Source: RGIG9379 sp031553005 (GTDB lineage Bacteria; Bacteroidota; Bacteroidia; Bacteroidales; Paludibacteraceae). Taken from it: a stretch of 64,000 nucleotides of DNA. Positions within the stretch are counted from its first letter, which is position 1, and every line of letters starts with the position of its first letter. The translations under genes and the position numbers were made by a program. Where the stretch lies: contig JAVBMA010000014.1 in assembly GCA_031553005.1 (NCBI GenBank), positions 1-64,000 on the forward strand, read 5' to 3'. Below are positions 1 through 9,047 of the stretch, piece after piece. Under the pieces are notes generated by a model. It was not told the DNA's origin. It worked only from the letters and a program-made list of their open reading frames with translations, and ran no database searches.

Positions 1-211
1 CTTTGTGGTCTATCAATATCAAGTTTTCATGTTGCTTTTGATATTCTACTATAATATTCCGGGTATTATCCGGAGAACAATCGTTCACACAAATAATTTC
101 ATAACTTTTTTGGGGAATATCCTGATCATAAAGGCTATCCAAACACTCTGTGATGTATTTTTCAGCATTATAACAAGGAAGAACTATGGAAATCTTTATA
201 TTTTCATCCAT
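1..211 (-). CDS. Glycosyltransferase family 2, N-terminus only (runs off left edge)
   Basis: Reading the minus strand from an ATG at 211 gives 70 uninterrupted codons to the window edge. The protein opens with ISIVLPCYNAEKYITECL and continues with IICVNDCSPDNTRNI, the two beta-strand motifs that begin the GT-A nucleotide-sugar binding fold of family GT2. The catalytic half lies outside the window. It starts 9 bp downstream of the pyruvyl transferase stop, so it is the next gene of the same minus-strand polysaccharide operon. Acceptor and donor cannot be inferred from this fragment. Confidence 0.85.
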   Translation of the reverse strand, partial: MDENIKISIVLPCYNAEKYITECLDSLYDQDIPQKSYEIICVNDCSPDNTRNIIVEYQKQHENLILIDHK

Positions 212-220
212 AATTCTTTA

Positions 221-1144
221 TTAAAACGGACAACATTTAATTAATGGTTCAAGGTCTATTATTGGTGGTGTCCATTGATCTTTTAAGGATATCAGAAATT
301 CAAAACTTTCCGTTCCCTTTATTTTGTAAGATTCTTTTACTTCTCTTTTTACCGATTTAAAATAATCATAAAATTTAAAACCTGAATCCGGATGTTTATA
401 AGAAAACTCACACCAACAATTTGGGATGTTATAAGCATCTGCAATAATAATTCCATGTAAAGAACTTGATATTATAAAATCACATTCATTAACTTTATCA
501 ATAAATTTATTCCATTTTCCATAATTCACAATGTCAATAAAAATAACATCATTGGTTAAGCTGAATTGACTGATGGCTGCCATTACATTTTTATCATTAC
601 GATCGAGATGATGAGGAATGAATCCGATTTTATATTTCTTTTTTACGTTTGATTTATAGTATAGCGGGAATAGCAATGCGGGGTCTCCGTAAATTTCAGG
701 ACAATCAACTCCATTTTTTAGTAAAAAATCTCGGGATAAAGGACCTCTGACTGCTAATATTTTTTCAGGAAAATTGGATAAACCTAAAGATGGAGATATT
801 ATTCCGCTACCCCACACTATAGTATTGGATTGAACTATCCATGGAAATTGTATTATACTTCCTATACATGCATAATTAACTTTTTTATTTGTTGCAAATT
901 CTAATGGAATAATTCTTTTATTAGATATTAGACGTGCTAAGATCAATGCTACATCATCTCCCCAATTTATATTTTTCAATATATGGGGTCTGCATATGTT
1001 ATATGGAAGGCACGCTGAAATTACAATGCTATTTTTACAAAATTTCTGTATTATATAGTATTTTATATCATAAAAAAAACTATTAAATGGTTTGAATATA
1101 AATACTTTAATTGCAGAATATATGATATTTTTCCTGATAGGCAT
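221..1144 (-). CDS. Polysaccharide pyruvyl transferase family protein
   Basis: About 307 residues. Family members transfer pyruvate from phosphoenolpyruvate to sugars of exopolysaccharides, giving acidic ketals. Supporting features are a central NTIVWGSGI stretch, AVRGPLSRDFLLKNG and GDPALLFP, and a C-terminal half with FIISSSLHGIIIADAYNIP, the most conserved segment of the PS_pyruv_trans family. The reading frame extends 12 codons upstream to a TTG at 1180, but the ATG at 1144 is preferred. It is in line with glycosyltransferases on both sides, so the substrate is probably the capsule or O-antigen repeat unit built here. The family is recognised with confidence; the sugar modified is unknown. 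Confidence 0.8.
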   Translation of the reverse strand: MPIRKNIIYSAIKVFIFKPFNSFFYDIKYYIIQKFCKNSIVISACLPYNICRPHILKNINWGDDVALILARLISNKRIIPLEFATNKKVNYACIGSIIQFPWIVQSNTIVWGSGIISPSLGLSNFPEKILAVRGPLSRDFLLKNGVDCPEIYGDPALLFPLYYKSNVKKKYKIGFIPHHLDRNDKNVMAAISQFSLTNDVIFIDIVNYGKWNKFIDKVNECDFIISSSLHGIIIADAYNIPNCWCEFSYKHPDSGFKFYDYFKSVKREVKESYKIKGTESFEFLISLKDQWTPPIIDLEPLIKCCPF

Positions 1145-1263
1145 TTTTATTTTTAATTGAGAAATTTCACCTTTAGCCAAAGATTTATTATTTTTTTATG
1201 ATAAATATAAGTAACTCAAACAAATACTATCAAAACTCTAAGAATGAGGATTGATTCTGTTTT

Positions 1264-2130
1264 CTAATACTTGGTTTCTTTTGACTTCTTAGTTTTCCAT
1301 TTGTCTATCTTAAACAAGCATCGTTCCGCAAAATAATAAAACTTATCTATCAAAGGATATCGTTTTACCCGTTGCATCTGACTAATTGGAAATGCCCAGG
1401 TTTGATAATCTTCCAATATTTTTTCAGGCAACAACTCTTTTAAAACCTTCAATCGTTCTTCTTTGTCTAATTCTCCATTTACATTACTGATGCCCGACAT
1501 GTCGAATAAGCTTATATCCATATCGCAGTATTCAATCGGTTCTTTGCCGAAAATAATTGCCTGCAAATACCATTTCCAATCCGAAACTATTTTTAAGGAT
1601 TCATCGTATAACCCGTATTTGTCGAACAAACTACGTTTAATATATGCCGGAGAGTGATTTAATGTTCCTCTGTAAAAGTCCAGCATGGTAGGTTGGCGTC
1701 CGGCAAAGCCTTTATCTTTCAGGATATAACCGGGCATTTGTTTCAGCATATTACCGTAGAGAATTGAAAGGTGAAAGGTGAAAGGTGAAAGGTAGTGTTG
1801 GAGGATTTTTTTTGTTACATTGTCATTTGCCAAGCAGTCGCCGGAATTGACAAACTGTACATATTCTCCTTGTGCCATGCAGATTCCTTTGTTCATGGCG
1901 TGATAAATACCGTTGTCTTTTTCGGAAATCCAATGAAAGTCAGCCGATACTGACTGTTGATTCTTGATTCTTGATTCCTGGTTCTTAATTATCTCAACAC
2001 TGCCATCTGTACTTCCTCCGTCTATTACGATGTATTCAAATTCCTGCGATGTTTGAGAAAATATGCTTTGCATGGTTTTCTCCAAACCGGAAGCATTGTT
2101 GTAGTTGATAGTAATAATAGAGAGTTTCAT
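1264..2130 (-). CDS. Glycosyltransferase family 2 (WcaA/PGL-type) with repeat arrays inside the coding region
   Basis: 288 residues. The start MKLSIITINYNNASGLEKT, then EYIVIDGGSTDGSVEII and NGIYHAMNKGI, with NSGD at the usual DxD position, place it in the GT2 subgroup common in colanic-acid-like and capsule clusters. Two 7-base tandem arrays lie inside the frame: four copies of GAAAGGT (1766-1793) and about four of TTGATTC (1957-1984). They encode the low-complexity stretches LSPFTFHLS and NQESRIKNQQ, which look like insertions relative to the fold. Because 7 is not a multiple of 3, gain or loss of one unit would shift the frame. It is one of a run of minus-strand surface-polysaccharide genes. 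Confidence 0.85.
   Translation of the reverse strand: MKLSIITINYNNASGLEKTMQSIFSQTSQEFEYIVIDGGSTDGSVEIIKNQESRIKNQQSVSADFHWISEKDNGIYHAMNKGICMAQGEYVQFVNSGDCLANDNVTKKILQHYLSPFTFHLSILYGNMLKQMPGYILKDKGFAGRQPTMLDFYRGTLNHSPAYIKRSLFDKYGLYDESLKIVSDWKWYLQAIIFGKEPIEYCDMDISLFDMSGISNVNGELDKEERLKVLKELLPEKILEDYQTWAFPISQMQRVKRYPLIDKFYYFAERCLFKIDKWKTKKSKETKY
1766..1793. repeat. (GAAAGGT)x4 heptanucleotide tandem array inside a glycosyltransferase gene
   Basis: Four perfect head-to-tail copies of the 7-mer GAAAGGT, directly visible. The same unit, more degenerate, occurs in many spacers of this window. Here it is coding (minus strand, encoding the LSPFTFHLS region) and its length is not a multiple of three per unit. 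Confidence 0.95.
1957..1984. repeat. TTGATTC heptanucleotide array inside the same glycosyltransferase gene
   Basis: Three perfect TTGATTC units followed by CTGGTTC. A degenerate array of the same family lies in the iorB-aspC spacer (13966-14000). In frame it encodes the NQESRIKNQQ region. Confidence 0.9.
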
Positions 2131-2195
2131 AATACTTGTTGCCTAAAAGCTCAATGACTGGTATCCTTTATTTTTTTTGTAAAAATGTATTTTAA

Positions 2196-3200
2196 TTATT
2201 CCCCTTGTTTTTTAACAGGAGAACTTATGCCGGCTTTTTTGTTTTTCAACCAACTGCCTTCTATTTTAAATATTTTTTTTATTCTCTTATTTATTCTGAA
2301 AGGCAGTCTTTTAAAACCTTTCCAACCATATTCATAAGGGCAATAATATAATTTATGAAAATTCAAATCAGCACTTCGGTAAATTTTTATATTTGAAGGG
2401 TGTTTTAAAGGAAGAATATTTTCTACTTCTAAATTAGCTGCTTTACTATCTGTATTGATGGTATGTGTTCCATATTGGTCAAATCCGATGTTTGTTGACA
2501 GATTAACATTCGGACATATACCGACTCCGTGATTCATCCATATTAAAATCAATAATTGAATATCCCAACTACTTTCATTTAATCTGTCTTTGTGTATTTT
2601 TTTCAAACATTCGCACCAATATTCTCTTTCTCTTTGTGTTACGTGATAAGACTTCAAGGCATTTTTTAAATCCGTTTGGCTTATATTAGATAAGTAATAA
2701 TCAAATTCGGACCATGTTCGTTTCCAGGTAGCCCATGCGCAAAGAGTTCTATTCATCATGGAAAAATAATATGAAGCATTTCCATATGATTTGCCATCGA
2801 TCTGCATACTTCCAATAATTTTTACATTAGTGTTGTCTTTATATCGTATAAGCAATTCTTTTGCATATTCAAAAAAATCAGGAGCAGGTATGGCATCATC
2901 TTCAATAATAATACCCTGTTCCACATTCTCAAAAAACCAGGAAATCCCGCTTGCAGGTCCTCTTCCGCAACCTAAATTTTCATTTGAATAATATGTTTTC
3001 AGGTCACAATCCCACTCCAACGGATCCTTAAATATGGCACGAACAGAAGCACATTTTTCTATATCTGCAATATTACCGTCTCGGGCTCCATCTTGAAAAA
3101 CAAACAACTGCTTAGGTTTTTGTTTTTTTATTTCTTCAAATACACGTTGTGTATGTTCAGGGCGGTTAAAACTGATTAATAAAATGGGAATGTTAAACAT
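2196..3200 (-). CDS. GT-A fold glycosyltransferase (nucleotide-diphospho-sugar transferase, HlpA-like)
   Basis: About 334 residues from the ATG at 3200; the frame reaches a TTG at 3221, which is less likely to be the start. The N-terminus PILLISFNRPEHTQRVFEEI and the acidic GIIIEDDAIPAPDFFEYA segment match the family often labelled nucleotide-diphospho-sugar transferase. EDD would be the metal/nucleotide-sugar binding site. The mid-region LCAWATWKRTWSEFDYYL is also typical of that group. It probably adds one sugar of the repeat unit made by this cluster. Linkage and donor are unknown. Confidence 0.75.
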   Translation of the reverse strand: MFNIPILLISFNRPEHTQRVFEEIKKQKPKQLFVFQDGARDGNIADIEKCASVRAIFKDPLEWDCDLKTYYSNENLGCGRGPASGISWFFENVEQGIIIEDDAIPAPDFFEYAKELLIRYKDNTNVKIIGSMQIDGKSYGNASYYFSMMNRTLCAWATWKRTWSEFDYYLSNISQTDLKNALKSYHVTQREREYWCECLKKIHKDRLNESSWDIQLLILIWMNHGVGICPNVNLSTNIGFDQYGTHTINTDSKAANLEVENILPLKHPSNIKIYRSADLNFHKLYYCPYEYGWKGFKRLPFRINKRIKKIFKIEGSWLKNKKAGISSPVKKQGE

Positions 3201-3336
3201 AATTATGACAAATAATTTCAATGAAAGACGTTGGAACTATAACTCCTTTTATTTTATCACCTTGTATCTTTTTCTTTAGTCGGACTTTTGTTTTTATCCA
3301 ATTATAAAAAGGGAAATAATACTTTTAAGCTTTTCA

Positions 3337-4989
3337 TCATTTTATGTTATAATGATCCAATAATGCTAATAATTGTTTGTCATTCCTTCCATAAAAACAG
3401 TTTTGAAAATATAATGCAGAAGAATTATTTTCGACTATATATTCAATCATACTGACACTTTCATTATGTTTTTGAACGGAATTTTCAATCAATTGTACAT
3501 TAATTCCTTTTCTGTATTCCATTATCCAAAACCATATATCATCGGTATGAGGAGCGATATCTAGAAAAACAGCAGTATTAAATACCTCTTTATCAAAAAT
3601 ATGAGGGGGATAAATAACACTGGAAACACCAAAAGCGGAAACACCAAAAGCGTAATTAGGTTTGTATTTTTTTATAGACCGGGTATCTTCCCATTCCGAA
3701 TAGGGTGCAAATTTTCCTCCTCTTCTTATTGGAATACAGCCCTGATGGCAAAAAATAGTTCTCTTATCACTTTTATTATAGGCTTGTAATAGTTGTTCTA
3801 TTATTTGTTTGTTATAATAAATATCGTCATCGACTGTAATAATCGGATTATCGGGAAATTGCTCCAATGCGGGAATAAGTTTGGTATGTGATCTTATATC
3901 TGTACAATAAACGATTTCCAATCCCGATTTTTTTAATCTCTTTAAAATTCCGGGTATATTTTCATCATTCCATTTATCCTTGTTGATATATAATACAATT
4001 CTATTGGGTTTTACCGTTTGGGTAAATATTGAATAGATGGCATACGGAGCAAAATCAGCAACTCTTTTTCCGTGTGATGTCAGTGACACTACAATATCCG
4101 AGCTGTCATTTTTCCTATCCAGCATATTTAATGGTAATTCATAAATCTTTTTCTTTATCTCCAAGCGTTTTTTGTCGTCTTTTTTCGCTTCATTCTTTAG
4201 ATAGAGCCTATATTTTAATGCTCTTTTAGGCTTATAATAAATTTTTTCTATCAAAGTATTTCGTAAACGCCAAAAGAATTTAAATAAAAATGTGTCTGAT
4301 ATTTTTTTCAAAACCATTTCTTTTTCATCAGACCTGGCTAGCCTGTACGCATGCAATTCTTCGTAATCGGTTCCCAGATAAGGCAATTTGCTATTAATAT
4401 ATTCAGATAAACGCCGATAATCATCTTTGCCGGATTCTTTTTTCTCATCACATCTCGTAACGAGAATATCAATTGCATTATAACTTGCTTTTTGTAAAAG
4501 TAATGCCTCTATTAAGAATGCCTGTTTGGAAAGTTTAACGTCATTAAAAGCTTCTGAATATCGTACTTTTTCAAATATTTCTTTTCTGATAAAACAACAT
4601 TGAAATAAATCCCAATTGAAAAACAAGTCACTGACATTTATCTTTTCTGGTGCTCTTATTGTTTCTTTGCCAATCACATAATCGCTACAAACGATATCTG
4701 TTCCTTGTAAAAAATGCGATATATTTTCTAAAACGCCATCGTGAGCAATAATTTCATTGGATGAAAGGAAAAATACATAATTGCCAGATATCTCATTTAA
4801 AACCTCATTTCGAACTTTTATCTGTTCACTCCAATCATTTAAGATATATATATCCTTAAATACAGAATAGTTTACTTCATTAGTTGTAAGCAGAAACAAT
4901 TCGTATTTATCATACGTTTGGTATGAGATACTTTCAAGGCACCTGTCCAAATTTTCAGGAGAATCATTTATTAGTATGATTGAAAACAT
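3337..4989 (-). CDS. Two-domain glycosyltransferase-like protein
   Basis: 550 residues with two GT-A-like halves. The N-terminal part (roughly 1-200) begins FSIILINDSPENLDRCLESI, like a GT2 enzyme, but has SSNE where a DxD is expected, so it may be inactive. After a basic linker (about 230-280) the C-terminal half starts DIVVSLTSHGKRV and carries PIITVDDDIYY, a good acidic motif, followed by HTDDIWFWIMEYRKG. The coding sequence overlaps the upstream gene by 26 bp, indicating translational coupling. A 15-bp in-frame tandem duplication (3622-3651) gives AFGVSAFGVS. It is a fused or bifunctional transferase by inference. Confidence 0.7.
   Translation of the reverse strand: MFSIILINDSPENLDRCLESISYQTYDKYELFLLTTNEVNYSVFKDIYILNDWSEQIKVRNEVLNEISGNYVFFLSSNEIIAHDGVLENISHFLQGTDIVCSDYVIGKETIRAPEKINVSDLFFNWDLFQCCFIRKEIFEKVRYSEAFNDVKLSKQAFLIEALLLQKASYNAIDILVTRCDEKKESGKDDYRRLSEYINSKLPYLGTDYEELHAYRLARSDEKEMVLKKISDTFLFKFFWRLRNTLIEKIYYKPKRALKYRLYLKNEAKKDDKKRLEIKKKIYELPLNMLDRKNDSSDIVVSLTSHGKRVADFAPYAIYSIFTQTVKPNRIVLYINKDKWNDENIPGILKRLKKSGLEIVYCTDIRSHTKLIPALEQFPDNPIITVDDDIYYNKQIIEQLLQAYNKSDKRTIFCHQGCIPIRRGGKFAPYSEWEDTRSIKKYKPNYAFGVSAFGVSSVIYPPHIFDKEVFNTAVFLDIAPHTDDIWFWIMEYRKGINVQLIENSVQKHNESVSMIEYIVENNSSALYFQNCFYGRNDKQLLALLDHYNIK
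3622..3651. repeat. In-frame 15-bp tandem duplication
   Basis: Two identical 15-bp copies back to back, encoding AFGVS twice on the minus strand within the C-terminal catalytic half of the two-domain glycosyltransferase. This looks like a slippage product that keeps the frame. Confidence 0.9.
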
Positions 4990-5740
4990 ATCGAATTGTA
5001 TTAAAGTTATTTATTGTTTTTCGTCTAATTTTTTTTGCAGAATAAATAAACATATTCGGATAATAGACCCATATTTTTCTGTAATGAGAAGCTAGTTTAT
5101 CAATGTCCGATTCATCTCCATGTTTATCATAATATTGAGCAATATAATCTTTGCAAAATTTTAACCGTTCGGGCATACCTTCGTACCTTGCTCCCTTGAA
5201 GCATTTTTTATAATTACCTTTTTGCAAAAAAGATTCAAGTTGTCGTTCCAAACAATGATCTTTAAACTGATTTTCGGGAATAGAATAATAACGATAAATT
5301 TCTTCCCGTATACGAACATCGTTTATTATTACCAAACTACTTTCAATAAATGCATTTTGACGAGAATAACCAGAAAAACATTGATTTTCCGCATATAACA
5401 ATTTCCTGAATTTATTTGTATTTAGTAATTTTAAATCGTTTTCAACTAATGCAAAATATTTATATTTCAATGAAATTTCAAGGCCTTTAGCTAATGAACG
5501 GCAAAATCCGGGAAATATCCCAAATCCTTTTCTTCCTAATGCCGGGGACAAATTAACAAAATGTACTTTTCCTAATATTCCGGAACTCTCAAGTTGTTGA
5601 TTACAAACTTCACCATCGTTTATAACATATAAATCTATTGTGCCTTTAAATTGTTCAATCCATTGCGCTACATATTTCAGATAAACTTCACTGTTGAATT
5701 CAGCACAAGTACACATTATCATAGCCTTTTTCTTTTCCAT
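4964..5740 (-). CDS. Putative glycosyltransferase of the capsule cluster, family not recognised
   Basis: 258 residues. I do not recognise a named family. It opens with KKAMIMCTCAEFNSEVYLKY, then has YFALVENDLKLLN, an acidic END-L motif at the position where GT-A enzymes carry a DxD, and a basic C-terminal tail. It overlaps the genes on both sides (26 bp with the downstream gene, 22 bp with the upstream one), so it is translationally coupled within the glycosyltransferase operon. The best inference is a divergent GT-A transferase or modifying enzyme for the same polysaccharide. Confidence 0.5.
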   Translation of the reverse strand: MEKKKAMIMCTCAEFNSEVYLKYVAQWIEQFKGTIDLYVINDGEVCNQQLESSGILGKVHFVNLSPALGRKGFGIFPGFCRSLAKGLEISLKYKYFALVENDLKLLNTNKFRKLLYAENQCFSGYSRQNAFIESSLVIINDVRIREEIYRYYSIPENQFKDHCLERQLESFLQKGNYKKCFKGARYEGMPERLKFCKDYIAQYYDKHGDESDIDKLASHYRKIWVYYPNMFIYSAKKIRRKTINNFNTIRYVFNHTNK

Positions 5741-6591
5741 TTCAACAATTTTATTGGTCTAAGAATGAAATTTCCGATCTTATAGGCAAGGCTATTTCGA
5801 ACATTATCTTCTGATTTTTGAATTAACTCTATATTCGTGTATCGTACCGATTTTAAGTAAAAGTCATATACATATTTCTCAATATCCAGTCCTCTCCTTT
5901 TACAAGTATCATACTGTACTAATATGTTCCAGAACTGAGATTTACCATAATCTGCTGTAATAGCGTTTTTTATATTTTTACGGTGTTTGTAGGTAATTTT
6001 ATCCATTATATATAAATTGCCAACTTCTTCCAATATAAAATTCAAATCAGCATCAACACCAGCTTTATATAATGGATTTAGTCCCAACGTTTTGTCATAA
6101 TCCTCTTTTTTGAAAGTAACAAAATGTTCAGCGCAAAAATCTCTATTTTCAAAATAAGTTATCCCTTCGGGAATATAAAGTATTCGGCTTTCACCATAAA
6201 TATTCATTTGTCCGTCACACAAGTAATGGCGGGAGAAGATTACAGATATATCTTCATTTTTTAAATAAATATTAACGCAACTTTCTATTGCATCGGGCAT
6301 AAGGGCATCGTCCGGATCCAGAAAACCGCACAATTCGCCACTAGCTAATTCTATGCAATATTTTTTTGTATATCCGCATCCTTTATTTTCTTTGTTATGG
6401 TATACTTTTATTCGACAGTCATTTTCATATAATTTATACAGCTCCTTTGAATTATCTGTAGATGCATCATCGACAATGATAATTTCCCAATTAGTATAAG
6501 TTTGAGCTTTTATGCTGTCAATAGCTTCTTGAAGATATTTGCCATTGTTATATTGAGCTATTAGTACTGAAAAAAGAGGTGTTTTTATCAT
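5719..6591 (-). CDS. Glycosyltransferase family 2
   Basis: 290 residues. Canonical GT2: SVLIAQYNNGKYLQEAIDS, WEIIIVDDASTDNS, NKGCGYTKKYCIELASGE and then GFLDPDDALMPDAIE, where DPDD is the metal-binding DxD. The C-terminal third is basic (IKLLKWKRKRL), suited to membrane association. Its 3' end overlaps the next gene by 22 bp. It should transfer one hexose-type sugar during assembly of the lipid-linked glycan exported by the ABC system at 7568-9929. Confidence 0.88.
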   Translation of the reverse strand: MIKTPLFSVLIAQYNNGKYLQEAIDSIKAQTYTNWEIIIVDDASTDNSKELYKLYENDCRIKVYHNKENKGCGYTKKYCIELASGELCGFLDPDDALMPDAIESCVNIYLKNEDISVIFSRHYLCDGQMNIYGESRILYIPEGITYFENRDFCAEHFVTFKKEDYDKTLGLNPLYKAGVDADLNFILEEVGNLYIMDKITYKHRKNIKNAITADYGKSQFWNILVQYDTCKRRGLDIEKYVYDFYLKSVRYTNIELIQKSEDNVRNSLAYKIGNFILRPIKLLKWKRKRL

Positions 6592-6604
6592 TACAAATGT
6601 TATT

Positions 6605-7543
6605 TTACAGCCAGTTCAAACCTGTTTTTTTATTTTGTTTTCTGCTCGATTCTATTTTTAAATAAAGGTCTAAATCTTTTATTGTTTTCTTTCTCAAAAT
6701 AGAATTTTTTCTAAATTGTAGCTTTATTATACTTTTTATCAAAACTTGTATAGAAAGTTTTTTTCTTAATTTAGATATTATATCATTAATTAATTTGTCC
6801 TCCTTCAATATGTCTCCGTAATAAGTACAAATCCAAACTTCTTCCCCTCGTTTTTGATGCTCTGTTGTCCACTTTCCCTTTCTTTCGCTTCTGTCGTGGC
6901 AAATTGCAGTTGTCGTAATGATATAGATTTTAAAACCATGATAAGCAACCCGCTGACAATAATTATCATCTTCTCCGTAATGATAAAAAATTGAAGTATC
7001 AAATCCGCCGATTTTATCAATGCATCCACGGCTTATTAACCATGCTGCAGCATTTACAAATTTCGTTTCATATACATTTTTTAAACAACCTAAGTATGAA
7101 TCAGAAACAAAATCCGGGGTATTATGTTGAGCAATATAATTTATAAATCCACTATCTAAATTTGTTTTATTCCCATTCAAATGAATAGGAGAAACAATTC
7201 CCGCCTCGGGTAGTTGTTTAAAAGCCTCTACTAATTTCTCAATAGTATTCTTTTCTAACCATGCATCTTGATTGAGAAGAAGAAAATAGTCGGCACCTTG
7301 TTCGTATGCCTTTTTTATTCCGACATTATTTGCTTTGGCAAAACCTAAATTCTCATTTAAAACAATCAAATCGACTTGTGAATAATTCTTCTGAATAAAA
7401 TCAATTGTTCCATCAACGGAACCGTTATCAATCACAATAATTTTAGTTTGTATAGACGAAAAAAGCAATGAATCCAAACATTTTTGAATCCAATTATGTT
7501 GCATTCCATTGAAAGTTACTATGATAGCAAAGATTTTGTCCAT
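6605..7543 (-). CDS. Glycosyltransferase family 2, rhamnosyltransferase-like
   Basis: 312 residues. IFAIIVTFNGMQHNWIQKCL, IIVIDNGSVDGTIDFI, LNENLGFAKANNVGIKKA and YFLLLNQDAWLEKNTIEKL follow the pattern of the dTDP-rhamnosyltransferase-like subgroup of GT2, with NQD as the acidic motif and FYHYGEDDNYCQRVAYHGF as the acceptor-side motif. It lies 13 bp upstream of the next glycosyltransferase start and just after the ABC ATPase gene in operon order. The rhamnosyl assignment rests on subgroup resemblance only. Confidence 0.8.
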   Translation of the reverse strand: MDKIFAIIVTFNGMQHNWIQKCLDSLLFSSIQTKIIVIDNGSVDGTIDFIQKNYSQVDLIVLNENLGFAKANNVGIKKAYEQGADYFLLLNQDAWLEKNTIEKLVEAFKQLPEAGIVSPIHLNGNKTNLDSGFINYIAQHNTPDFVSDSYLGCLKNVYETKFVNAAAWLISRGCIDKIGGFDTSIFYHYGEDDNYCQRVAYHGFKIYIITTTAICHDRSERKGKWTTEHQKRGEEVWICTYYGDILKEDKLINDIISKLRKKLSIQVLIKSIIKLQFRKNSILRKKTIKDLDLYLKIESSRKQNKKTGLNWL

Positions 7544-7567
7544 TACTGAAATAATACTGTTTTTCTA

Positions 7568-8857
7568 TTAGTCTATTAAAATTGTCTCTGAGTGAAAAGC
7601 AACATTACCCCAGGATTTATTCCATTGAGAAAATGCTATGTTTGATTTCTGTTTATACTTATCTATTTTGAATGTCAAAACACGGGCAATAATATCAAAA
7701 TCCGTCTGACCTGTTATGAAATTTCCCATACCTAAAGAAAAGGAAACATAATATTCTCCTATTACTAAGTTATGACCTATCAAGGAAAATTTTATTTGTT
7801 TCTTTTCTCCATTCTTTATTGAAAAAAATGTTGTGTTAGACACCCCGCCTATAGGTACATCTTCCATTGTAAATATGGTGGTATTCAATCTGAAATTTTC
7901 AACATCTCTATTTGCCTTCACTTCAATTAAAAATTCTATAGGTTCGTCTGTTGCAAATTTATTTTCTTGCTTGGTATATTGAATAGATAAAAATTGTACA
8001 TCTAATGGCATGTTCTTCCTACGCATGGTATTATCTATTGTTTTAGCTACAATTTCATCAACCATATTCATTTTTAAATAATAATCTATGGACTCATTTA
8101 CGTTTCCCGTAAAATCAACCAAGCCATCTTTCAGTACAACTCCTTTATTACACAAATTTCTAACCGCACCCATATTATGGCTTACAAACAACACTGTCCG
8201 TCCCTCGCCCTTGCTCACATCCTGCATTTTTCCGATCGCCTTTTTCTGAAACTCGGCATCACCTACTGCCAAAACTTCGTCAACAACCAAAATTTCAGGA
8301 TCAAGATGGGCGGCTACCGCAAACCCCAGCCTGACTGTCATTCCGGAAGAATAACGTTTGACCGGAGTGTCAATATAGCGTTCTACACCCGAGAAATCTA
8401 CAATTTCATCCAGTTTGCGGGTAATCTCACGTTTGGTCATTCCCATAATGGCGCCGTTCATATAGATATTTTCACGTCCCGTCATTTCGGGATGGAAGCC
8501 GGTGCCTACTTCCAACAATGAAGCTATGCGCCCCTTGGCTTTAATACTTCCGGTGGTAGGCGTTGTTACTTTAGAGAGTATTTTCAATAAAGTAGATTTT
8601 CCCGCGCCATTTTTCCCGATAATACCCAATACGTCGCCTTTTTCTATTTCGAAATTGATATCTCGAAGCGCCCACACATACTCGCTATTCCCTTTATGAG
8701 CCCTGTCATTTACCTCTCCTATCTTTAGATAAGGATCCTCTTTTCCACGTACATTTACTTGCCACCAGCGATTGAGGTCGTGGCTGATTGTGCGGGTAGA
8801 AACTAAACCGAGGCGGTATTGTTTGCTTATATTTTCAAATTTTATTGTTGTATTCAT
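7568..8857 (-). CDS. wzt: ABC-transporter ATPase for polysaccharide export (Wzt type)
   Basis: 429 residues. The nucleotide-binding domain has Walker A GKNGAGKST at 81-89, signature YSSGM at 169-173 and Walker B ILVVDE near 189. About 180 residues follow the ATPase (from about 250), as in O-antigen Wzt proteins whose C-terminal beta-sandwich recognises the finished glycan. An insertion after the first strand (WWQVNVRGKEDPYLKIGEV) is typical of this class. It is encoded downstream of the permease and drives export of the lipid-linked polymer across the inner membrane. The C-terminal domain suggests chain-terminus recognition rather than a KpsT-type system. Confidence 0.92.
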   Translation of the reverse strand: MNTTIKFENISKQYRLGLVSTRTISHDLNRWWQVNVRGKEDPYLKIGEVNDRAHKGNSEYVWALRDINFEIEKGDVLGIIGKNGAGKSTLLKILSKVTTPTTGSIKAKGRIASLLEVGTGFHPEMTGRENIYMNGAIMGMTKREITRKLDEIVDFSGVERYIDTPVKRYSSGMTVRLGFAVAAHLDPEILVVDEVLAVGDAEFQKKAIGKMQDVSKGEGRTVLFVSHNMGAVRNLCNKGVVLKDGLVDFTGNVNESIDYYLKMNMVDEIVAKTIDNTMRRKNMPLDVQFLSIQYTKQENKFATDEPIEFLIEVKANRDVENFRLNTTIFTMEDVPIGGVSNTTFFSIKNGEKKQIKFSLIGHNLVIGEYYVSFSLGMGNFITGQTDFDIIARVLTFKIDKYKQKSNIAFSQWNKSWGNVAFHSETILID

Positions 8858-8873
8858 TCTTTTTTTGTCTATA

Positions 8874-9043
8874 GGTTAATTGTCTAATTGATGAATTGAC
8901 TAAATGGTAATTGGTTGGTTATTTCGTCAGTTTATCAATTTGCCGTTTAGTCAATTAGATATTTTGCCAAACCTCTAACCGTTCAAACTTATACAAATAT
9001 TCCATATTCTCAATTAGTCAATTTATCAGTTAACCGATTAGCC
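8874..9043. repeat. Degenerate 8-bp period arrays in the wzm-wzt spacer
   Basis: The spacer is filled with words such as AATTGTCT, AATTGATG and AATTGACT, with AATT recurring every 8 bases from 8877. A partly inverted block follows (GTCAATTAGAT near 8951) and then another array at 9011-9043. It belongs to the same octad class as 25861-25919. It separates two genes that must be co-expressed, so it is not a full terminator. Confidence 0.75.
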
Positions 9044-9047
9044 ATCA

